Shown here: positions 1 to 5,199 of the stretch, piece after piece
How the letters are laid out: each line of letters starts with the position of its first letter
Numbering within the stretch: position 1 is the first letter of the stretch
Assembly: GCA_949283905.1 (NCBI GenBank)
Contig: CASDUB010000247.1
Coordinates: forward strand, 1 to 5,199
Source of the DNA: an uncultured Lachnospiraceae bacterium
GTDB taxonomy: Bacteria > Bacillota > Clostridia > Lachnospirales > Lachnospiraceae
Length of the DNA stretch: 5,199 nt
Reading direction: 5' to 3'
The notes under the pieces: model-generated
Told to the model about the DNA's origin: nothing
What the model saw: the letters and a program-made list of their open reading frames with translations, nothing else
The model's database searches: none
Translations under genes and position numbers: made by a program

Positions 1-50
1 AAAAACATGACATAAAAGATAGAAGAGAAAAAAGTTTAATAGAGTCATGA
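1..50 (+). CDS. possible 3' end of an upstream gene (partial, unidentified)
   Basis: The reading frame starting at base 3 is open from the window edge to a TGA at 48-50, giving 15 residues that end in DRREKSLIES. The other two + frames stop within the first 15 bases. The stop overlaps the ribosome site of the next gene, an arrangement common inside operons, which favours a real gene end here. The visible stretch is far too short to recognise a family, and an open run of this length can occur by chance. If it is real, the membrane-protein gene that follows is at least the second gene of an operon, with its promoter outside the window. Confidence 0.3.
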   Translation, partial: KHDIKDRREKSLIES

Positions 51-54
51 GGAG
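48..54 (+). promoter_or_regulatory. ribosome binding site that decides the start of the membrane-protein gene
   Basis: TGAGGAG lies at 48-54. The in-frame GTG at 54 would begin inside this Shine-Dalgarno sequence and cannot use it. The ATG at 60 has a spacing of 5 bases from it. The start is therefore placed at 60, which shortens the longest possible reading frame by two codons. Confidence 0.7.
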
Positions 55-59
55 TGGAT

Positions 60-611
60 ATGAGTTGGATTATGGTTATATTATTATTTGCAATGGCTGC
101 AGGATTCAGTTCTTTTGTTTTGATAAAATGTAATTTTGGAGAAAAGAATAAAGCAGCCTTCTTTGTACTCATATTTATTGTATCTCTTATATTATCTATT
201 ATAATTTTCAGAAATCTATTGTTGCTAGGATTTTCGGGCGTGTTCAGTTTGCTTCTCATTATTTTTATACTAATTATATTTTCAATAATTGCCGCAGTAA
301 CGAAAAAATACATAGACAGACAGCAAAGAGCGAAGCAGGAAAAGATAGTTGAAGAAGTTGAAAATATTTATGAAGATATACGGCTGAAAGAAGAGAAGAA
401 AAACGCAACAAATATTCAGAAGAAACCTGATGAAGAAATAATACTTCAAGATGGTAAATGTCCTGTGTGTGGAAAAGCTACGGCGGATACGGACTCAGTC
501 TGCACAAACTGCGGATTTCCGGTTATCAGTTTGGCGGGGAATATCGGTAAAAAAGAGAAAGACAAGATAGTAGAGACAGTTAGAGAATATAGGAAGAAAA
601 TATCATACTGA
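60..611 (+). CDS. small membrane protein with a C-terminal zinc ribbon, function unknown
   Basis: 183 residues; family not recognised. Three hydrophobic segments are visible at about residues 1-22, 32-50 and 52-80. The first loop (KCNFGEKNK) and the region after the third segment (KKYIDRQQR) are positively charged, so the positive-inside rule suggests N-terminus out and C-terminus in the cytoplasm. Residues 82-125 are rich in Lys and Glu and likely helical or coiled-coil. A zinc ribbon follows with C134, C137, C148 and C151 (CX2C-X10-CX2C), then a charged tail helix ending EYRKKISY. The final 52 residues match the C-terminus of the Hsp70-like protein encoded 55 bases downstream: 28 identities, no gaps, including the string CGFPVIS. 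The two genes probably form one transcription unit, since no terminator is seen between them. I infer that it places a zinc-ribbon module at the inner membrane face, possibly for the same partner as its neighbour. The coding region is markedly AT-rich in the membrane part, as expected for Ile/Leu/Phe codons. The reading as a gene is secure; the function is not known. Confidence 0.85.
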   Translation: MSWIMVILLFAMAAGFSSFVLIKCNFGEKNKAAFFVLIFIVSLILSIIIFRNLLLLGFSGVFSLLLIIFILIIFSIIAAVTKKYIDRQQRAKQEKIVEEVENIYEDIRLKEEKKNATNIQKKPDEEIILQDGKCPVCGKATADTDSVCTNCGFPVISLAGNIGKKEKDKIVETVREYRKKISY

Positions 612-666
612 TACAGAAAAGATTATGTAAGATAATAAGAGCTACATTTAAGAAAGAAAAATCACA

Positions 667-2730
667 ATGGGAAAAATAATAGGAATCGATTTCGGAACGA
701 CAAACAGCCGCGCAGCTGTCATGGAAAACGGAATACCGGTAATTATTCCAAATGAAAAAGGACAGGATTTTACTCCTTCGGTGGTTTCGATCACGGAAAA
801 AGGAAAAATTCTGGTCGGCGAAGAAGCGAAGAAAATAGCAGCATTAGATGTTTGCGATACAATTCTATCTGTAAAAAGAAAACTTGGGAATAATGAATGG
901 ATATGCGTCGGAGGCGTTACATATGGGCCTCAGCAGATTGCTGCAATGATTATCAGAAAATTAAAGGTCGACGCGGAAAAATATCTTGGCGAAAAAGTTA
1001 CGGACGCGGTAATAACAGTTCCGGTATGTTTTGATGAGGTTCAGCGGCAGGCGGTAAGAGACGCCGGAAAAATCGCGGGATTAAATGTCAGACGTCTTAT
1101 TAACGATACGTCTGCGGCAGCTTTGTATTATTCGTTGTATAAAATCATGCCTTCTCAGAAGGTTATGATCGTTGACGTCGGAGGAGGATCATTTTCAGCA
1201 TCTGTTTTAGAGATTGACGATGGCGTGGTTGAAGTTCTTGCATCAGAAGGAAAAAACATAGGCGGATGTGATTATGATAAGAGAATTGCGGATTATATAG
1301 TTGACTATTATAAGAAAAATAAGGGGATTGATCTTTCCGATAACGAAGCTTCAATGAAAAGAGTTATGGAAGCAGCTGAAAAAGCAAAAAATGACTTATA
1401 TATTAAGTCTCCCGCTTATATTAAAATTCCCGGAATTACTGATTCGGATGATAATATTCATCATGAGAGATTATCGAATGTCCTATCCAGCGGAATGTTT
1501 GATTTTGTATCGGCTGCAGAATATGTAAATAAAGGTAAAGCTTTGGAATTGTCCGTAAATTTGTTTGAATCTCTTACAGATGATCTGACGGTAAAGGTAA
1601 AAGAAGCGATAGCAAAAGCGTGTAGTGAAGCAGAAGTAAGCCCATCGCGTCTGGAGAAAATATTTCTTATAGGAGGCGCTTCCGATATACGTTCAATATA
1701 CGGAGCTGTTACGATAGCAGCAGGAAAAGAACCGGATGAGATGACAAACTCTGATAAATGCGTTGCTCTTGGAGCGGCAGTGCAGGGAGCAATCTTAGAG
1801 CAAGATAAAACTGTGTCAAATATGCTTCTTCTTGACGTGGCGACGCATTCTCTTATGGTCAGGACGTCTGATGGGAGAATTAAAAGGGTAATAGAAAAAA
1901 ATTCAACACTACCGTTGAAAAAATCTGTTGAATTCAGCACGGCCAATGACGATAAGACTATGGCTGAGGTCAGCATTTATCAGGGTGAAAACAGTTATTG
2001 CGAAAACAATATTTTTTTAGGAAAATACGGATTAAGAAGAAAAAATCCTGCAAAAAACGAAGCTCTTAAGATAAAAGCTGAAATAGAGATTGATGCGAAT
2101 GGAATCATAAACTTAATATTAGAAAGTATTTCTGACGGCGGATATAAAAAACTTAATATCAGTGCTTTGACAGGAATGTCAGAAGCCGGGATTGAAAAAG
2201 CGGCAAAAGATTTAGCCGAAAACAGTGCGGCGTCAAATAAGGTGAAGCGCAATGAATTAATTCTCGACAAAAAGATAACAGAAGACCAGACGAATATAAA
2301 AGAAATAAAAGCTGCGGCAAATACTACAGATACAGCTGATTCAATGGAAGTAAAAAATATAGCAGATCAATCAGTTTCAGCAGATACAACAGACGCACAA
2401 GATACAAAAGCTATAAAAACAACGACGCGTCCGAGATTCTGCGCATATTGCGGAAGTCCTCTTCCGAAAGAAGAAAAAGCGAAGTTCTGTATGTTCTGCG
2501 GTGAAAAAATACAAAATCTTGACGAAGAGGAACAGGACACTACCTTTGATTCAGGTATAGTATTTGAGGAAGGAAAATGTGCTGTCTGCGGAAGCGAAGT
2601 TTCAGATAACGATTCTGTATGTACAAAATGCGGCTTTCCTGTTATCAGTATAACCGGAAAATACGGAACTGAAGAGATTGAAAGGATCAGCGAGCTTGTA
2701 AAACAGTATAGAATTAAAGTTTATAAATAA
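667..2730 (+). CDS. divergent Hsp70 (DnaK-like) protein with two C-terminal zinc ribbons
   Basis: 687 residues, against roughly 610-640 for an ordinary DnaK. Residues 1-380 form an Hsp70 nucleotide-binding domain: phosphate loop IDFGTTNS at 7-14, K70, ITVP at 116-119, second phosphate loop VDVGGGSFS at 169-177, and LIGGASD at 334-340. The linker MLLLD (386-390) and a beta substrate-binding domain (about 390-500, with QG at 439-440, LGKYGL and IDANGI) follow. Only about 40 residues resemble the start of the helical lid (500-535). Then comes a Thr/Asp/Ala-rich, probably disordered linker (540-588), a ribbon with C592, C595, C608 and C611 (CX2C-X12-CX2C), a second ribbon with C638, C641, C652 and C655 (CX2C-X10-CX2C), and a tail helix. 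The first 124 residues align without gaps to the true DnaK in this window with 69 identities. Several ATPase and peptide-pocket residues differ from DnaK (see findings). The start is fixed by this alignment although the ribosome site is weak (AAGAAAG). I infer an ATP-binding, chaperone-like or scaffold protein working with the upstream membrane protein; its substrate is unknown. Confidence 0.93.
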   Translation: MGKIIGIDFGTTNSRAAVMENGIPVIIPNEKGQDFTPSVVSITEKGKILVGEEAKKIAALDVCDTILSVKRKLGNNEWICVGGVTYGPQQIAAMIIRKLKVDAEKYLGEKVTDAVITVPVCFDEVQRQAVRDAGKIAGLNVRRLINDTSAAALYYSLYKIMPSQKVMIVDVGGGSFSASVLEIDDGVVEVLASEGKNIGGCDYDKRIADYIVDYYKKNKGIDLSDNEASMKRVMEAAEKAKNDLYIKSPAYIKIPGITDSDDNIHHERLSNVLSSGMFDFVSAAEYVNKGKALELSVNLFESLTDDLTVKVKEAIAKACSEAEVSPSRLEKIFLIGGASDIRSIYGAVTIAAGKEPDEMTNSDKCVALGAAVQGAILEQDKTVSNMLLLDVATHSLMVRTSDGRIKRVIEKNSTLPLKKSVEFSTANDDKTMAEVSIYQGENSYCENNIFLGKYGLRRKNPAKNEALKIKAEIEIDANGIINLILESISDGGYKKLNISALTGMSEAGIEKAAKDLAENSAASNKVKRNELILDKKITEDQTNIKEIKAAANTTDTADSMEVKNIADQSVSADTTDAQDTKAIKTTTRPRFCAYCGSPLPKEEKAKFCMFCGEKIQNLDEEEQDTTFDSGIVFEEGKCAVCGSEVSDNDSVCTKCGFPVISITGKYGTEEIERISELVKQYRIKVYK

Positions 2731-2739
2731 GATAAAAAC

Positions 2740-2818
2740 AGAAGCATATTTTCTAAAGGAACATACGAAGCACATGATATAAATGAGTGCGAGCTGTTCC
2801 CGGAGGAAATATGCTTCT
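2740..2818 (+). terminator. long imperfect hairpin, probable transcription terminator
   Basis: Starting 9 bases after the stop of the Hsp70-like gene, bases 2740-2754 pair with 2804-2818 (15 pairs, one of them G-T; core GAAGCATATTT with AAATATGCTTC). After a small internal loop, GGAACA (2758-2763) pairs with TGTTCC (2795-2800), and GCAC (2770-2773) can pair with GTGC (2787-2790). The outer stem runs into TTCTTT (2815-2820) and then an A/T-rich stretch, so the U-tract is short and interrupted. On the other strand the stem is followed by TGTTTTTATC, so it could work in both directions, though no gene convergent from the right is present. The position, between the end of one unit and the promoter of the next, supports a terminator. 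The 79-base span is longer than most intrinsic terminators. Confidence 0.55.
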
Positions 2819-2876
2819 TTAATAAAATTAGGAGCAAAATGTTCACTAAAAGTTCATAAAATATTTTTGTGATGTG

Positions 2877-2905
2877 TTGACAAATTGTAAGACAGGTGAT
2901 ATCTT
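2877..2905 (+). promoter_or_regulatory. sigma-A promoter of the hrcA-grpE-dnaK operon
   Basis: A consensus -35 box TTGACA (2877-2882) is followed after 17 bases by TATCTT (2900-2905). The -10 box is preceded by TG one base upstream (2897-2898), an extended -10. Transcription should start near 2911-2913, a few bases before the CIRCE operator, which is the usual geometry for HrcA repression. The predicted leader to the hrcA start is about 86 bases. This is the only strong promoter seen in the window. Confidence 0.85.
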
Positions 2906-2916
2906 ATCAATAGATG

Positions 2917-2943
2917 TTAGCACTCCAATAGGTTGAGTGCTAA
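2917..2943 (+). promoter_or_regulatory. CIRCE operator (HrcA binding site)
   Basis: TTAGCACTC (2917-2925), a 9-base spacer and GAGTGCTAA (2935-2943) form a perfect 9-9-9 inverted repeat identical to the CIRCE consensus. It lies just downstream of the predicted transcription start, so bound HrcA would block the promoter and the element would also be part of the mRNA leader. HrcA, encoded directly downstream, is the known repressor for this site, and its activity is assisted by GroEL in studied Gram-positive bacteria. No second copy was found upstream of dnaK (4775-4825) or before the Hsp70-like gene (612-666). Confidence 0.97.
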
Positions 2944-2997
2944 CAACAAGATCAAATTATTAAATTTGTTTGATATCAAGATAAAGGAGAATGAGTT

Positions 2998-4038
2998 ATG
3001 GAACTGGATGCCAGAAAAAAAACGATCTTAACGGCCATTATTCAGACATACCTTGAAACCGGCGAACCGGTTGGTTCCAGAACTATTTCTAAATACACCG
3101 ATCTGAACTTAAGTTCGGCGACAATAAGAAATGAGATGTCGGATCTTGAAGAGATGGGTTACATCATTCAGCCGCATACATCGGCAGGACGTATACCGTC
3201 AGACAAAGGATACAGATTATATGTTGATGAGCTTATCAGGACAAAAGATAAAGAAGTGGCTGACATGAAGGACATGATGATACAGAAGACAGATAAGCTT
3301 GAAAAAATGCTTAAACAGGTTGTAAAGGTTCTGGCAAGCAATACAAATTATGCGACGTTGATAACAGGGCCTGCATATCATCAGACAAGACTTAAATTCA
3401 TCCAGCTTACAAAGGTAAATGAACTTCAGCTTCTGGCAATCATAGTTGCGGAAGGCAATCTGGTTAAGAATCAGATGATCAAACTTGAAGAGCCTGTCGA
3501 TGATGAAAAGATCTTAAAGCTCAATCTGCTGCTGAATACACAGCTTAATGGCAAGACAGTCGGGGAAATAAATCTCGATATGATAATGCAGATGAAACAG
3601 CAGGCCGGAATACACAGCAATGTGATAAGTTCTGTTGTTGATGCGGTGGCGGAAGCAATTCAGATAGATCATGAAGATATGCCGGTTTATACAAGCGGCG
3701 CTAAAAATATTTTCAAGTATCCTGAACTTGCTGATACAAGCAAAGCGAGCGAACTGATATCGATATTCGAAGAGAAAAATGAACTTGCGGAAATGATAAT
3801 GGAGAACAGACCCGATGAAGAAGACGAATCCGGAATCCAGGTATATATTGGAAATGAGACGCCGCTTAACAATATGAAAGACTGTTCGATAGTTACCGCA
3901 AGCTATGATCTTGGAAAAGGTATGAGAGGAACGATAGGAATTGTCGGGCCGAAGCGAATGGATTACGAAAACGTCGTAGACAATCTGAAAACGCTTCAAT
4001 CACAGCTCGATCTGATATTTAAGCAGGACGAAGATTAG
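2998..4038 (+). CDS. hrcA: heat-inducible transcription repressor HrcA
   Basis: 346 residues, the usual length for HrcA (about 340-350). HrcA dimers bind CIRCE and repress class I heat-shock genes; the perfect CIRCE site is 54 bases upstream, so the gene is autoregulated. The N-terminal winged-helix DNA-binding domain shows the family strings GEPVGSRTI (22-30), SSATIRNEMSDLEEMGY (39-55) and QPHTSAGRIPSDKGYR (58-73). A GAF-like region and the inserted dimerisation domain follow, and the conserved C-terminal GIVGPKRMDY lies at 314-323. The start ATG follows AAGGAG (2984-2989) with 8 bases of spacing, and the protein begins MELDARKKTIL as expected for the family; an out-of-frame ATG at 2991 lies between them. 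It is the first gene of the operon, and grpE starts 34 bases after its stop. No residue of the DNA-binding domain looks abnormal. Confidence 0.97.
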   Translation: MELDARKKTILTAIIQTYLETGEPVGSRTISKYTDLNLSSATIRNEMSDLEEMGYIIQPHTSAGRIPSDKGYRLYVDELIRTKDKEVADMKDMMIQKTDKLEKMLKQVVKVLASNTNYATLITGPAYHQTRLKFIQLTKVNELQLLAIIVAEGNLVKNQMIKLEEPVDDEKILKLNLLLNTQLNGKTVGEINLDMIMQMKQQAGIHSNVISSVVDAVAEAIQIDHEDMPVYTSGAKNIFKYPELADTSKASELISIFEEKNELAEMIMENRPDEEDESGIQVYIGNETPLNNMKDCSIVTASYDLGKGMRGTIGIVGPKRMDYENVVDNLKTLQSQLDLIFKQDED

Positions 4039-4072
4039 CCTGACTTTATAAAAAATAAGGGAGTTATGAGTA

Positions 4073-4774
4073 ATGCCTAATAAAGAAAATGAAAATATCG
4101 AAGTTGAATCTAAAGCAGAGGAGACAAAAGAAACTGCTTCTGCAGAAAATATAAAAGAAACTGAAGAAGCGGCGCAAGTTGAAGCTGCAAAAGATAATAC
4201 AGAAAAAGCCGAAGATAATAATGATGAAAATACAGAAAAAACCGGAGATTCCGAAAATGCTGAAGAAACTATAAAAGAAGAAAGCAAGGACGGTAAACCG
4301 GAGGGAAAAGAAAAGAAGATCTTCGGACGTAAAAAAGACAAAAAAGATAAAAAGGATGAAAAGATAGAAGAACTTACAGACAGACTTACAAGACAGCTTG
4401 CGGAGTTCGATAATTACAGGAAGCGGACAGAAAAAGAAAAAGCCGCAAATTATATTATCGGAGCAAAGGATGTGATTGAAAAAATCCTTCCTGTTGTAGA
4501 CAATTTTGAAAGAGGTCTTGCGAACGCTGATCTGAACGATCCTTTTGCAGACGGAATGAATAAAGTCTATAAACAGTTCATACAGCTGCTTTCGGAACTC
4601 GGCGTTACGCCGATCGAAGCAGTAGGAAAACCTTTTGATCCAAACTTCCACAATGCCGTAATGCAGGTGGAAGATGAAAACTATGAACCGAATACGGTTG
4701 TAGAGGAATTTCAAAAAGGATATATGTATAAAGACCAGGTAGTACGATTCAGCATGGTTAAAGTGGCCGGTTGA
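4073..4774 (+). CDS. grpE: nucleotide exchange factor GrpE with a long acidic N-terminal extension
   Basis: 233 residues, longer than the roughly 197 of E. coli GrpE. GrpE works as a dimer that releases ADP from DnaK, resetting the chaperone for another substrate cycle. Residues 1-78 are low-complexity and rich in Glu, Lys, Ala, Asn and Thr, and probably disordered. A strongly basic patch (81-97, containing GRKKDKKDKKDEK) follows. The family domain starts at about 97 with the long helix (LAEFDNYRKRTEKEK, 109-123), then LPVVDNFERGL (139-149). The C-terminal beta domain has GKPFDPNFHNAV (185-196) and QKGYMYKDQVVRFSMVKVA (214-232). The near-terminal motif reads RFSMV where many family members have RPAMV, a mild change. 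AAGGGAG (4057-4063) lies 9 bases before the ATG. The gene sits between hrcA and dnaK in the classical order and should be co-transcribed under CIRCE control. Confidence 0.97.
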   Translation: MPNKENENIEVESKAEETKETASAENIKETEEAAQVEAAKDNTEKAEDNNDENTEKTGDSENAEETIKEESKDGKPEGKEKKIFGRKKDKKDKKDEKIEELTDRLTRQLAEFDNYRKRTEKEKAANYIIGAKDVIEKILPVVDNFERGLANADLNDPFADGMNKVYKQFIQLLSELGVTPIEAVGKPFDPNFHNAVMQVEDENYEPNTVVEEFQKGYMYKDQVVRFSMVKVAG

Positions 4775-4807
4775 AATTTAAAATAAGTAAATAAAATGCA
4801 AAGATAG

Positions 4808-5199
<392 letters not shown>

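Noticed and set aside
608..636. Possible promoter before the Hsp70-like gene: CTGATA (608-613), 17 bases, GATAAT (631-636)
   Set aside because: The -10 matches 5 of 6 but the -35 only 4 of 6, and such matches are expected by chance in AT-rich DNA. Read-through from the preceding gene is a simpler explanation.
1461..1976. 171-codon open frame on the minus strand inside the Hsp70-like gene
   Set aside because: It is fully covered by a clearly conserved + strand gene, has no recognisable domain in its Ser/Thr/Phe-rich product, and looks like the antisense shadow of Glu/Lys/Ala codons.
667..2730. Naming the Hsp70-like gene dnaK, hscA or hscC
   Set aside because: The true dnaK is present downstream in its classical operon, and the lost lid and added zinc ribbons fit neither HscA nor HscC, so no symbol was given.
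2839..2859. Six-codon frame MFTKSS after an AGGAG in the gap before the hrcA promoter
   Set aside because: Although it has a Shine-Dalgarno-like sequence, it lies after the hairpin and upstream of the only clear promoter, and is too short to support as a gene.
2923..2989. Pairing of CTCC in the CIRCE region (2923-2926) with GGAG of the hrcA ribosome site (2986-2989)
   Set aside because: Only four pairs without extension; too weak to propose an RNA switch.
4066..4080. Four-codon frame (ATG to TAA) overlapping the grpE start, with a similar out-of-frame ATGAGT before hrcA at 2991
   Set aside because: The spacing to the ribosome site is only 2 bases, and the grpE and hrcA starts at 4073 and 2998 fit the family and the ribosome sites better. 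Coincidental.
4064..4714. 216-codon minus-strand open frame opposite grpE, rich in Phe and Ile
   Set aside because: The Phe/Ile-rich product is the direct antisense of Lys/Glu/Asp-rich GrpE codons; grpE itself is certain.

Overview
The window looks like the chromosome of a low-GC Gram-positive anaerobe of the Clostridia, probably of Lachnospiraceae type. This is inferred from three things: the gene order hrcA-grpE-dnaK behind a perfect CIRCE operator, AGA/ATA/AAA-rich codon use with strong GGAGG-type ribosome sites, and a DnaK-type N-terminus with the shortened nucleotide-binding domain typical of Gram-positive bacteria. No species can be named from the sequence alone. All supported genes are on the + strand.

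Left part (1-2730): after a possible 3' end of an upstream gene (to about 50) come two genes that do not belong to the classical heat-shock operon. The first (60-611) encodes a small membrane protein with three predicted transmembrane segments, a charged helical region and a C-terminal four-cysteine zinc ribbon. The second (667-2730) encodes a divergent Hsp70/DnaK paralog. It keeps the nucleotide-binding domain, the linker and the beta substrate-binding domain, but most of the helical lid is replaced by a Thr/Asp/Ala-rich linker and two zinc ribbons. The last 52 residues of the two proteins are clearly homologous (28 of 52 identical by hand count). This makes a two-gene unit of membrane protein plus soluble Hsp70-like protein with a common C-terminal module, and it is the most interesting item in the window.

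Middle (2731-2997, 267 bases without a gene): a long imperfect hairpin (2740-2818) that probably terminates the left unit, then a strong sigma-A type promoter (2877-2905, TTGACA-17-TATCTT with an extended -10), a perfect CIRCE operator (2917-2943) and an AT-rich leader with dyad symmetry before hrcA.

Right part (2998-5199): the classical heat-shock operon, with hrcA (CIRCE-binding repressor), grpE (nucleotide exchange factor, here with a long acidic N-terminal extension) and the first 124 codons of dnaK, which runs off the window. HrcA represses its own operon through CIRCE. GrpE and DnaK, with a DnaJ presumably encoded beyond the edge, form the folding machine. The left-hand Hsp70 paralog has no CIRCE of its own in the visible sequence and is separated from the operon by the hairpin, so it is probably regulated independently. 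Whether it uses the same GrpE or DnaJ is unknown.
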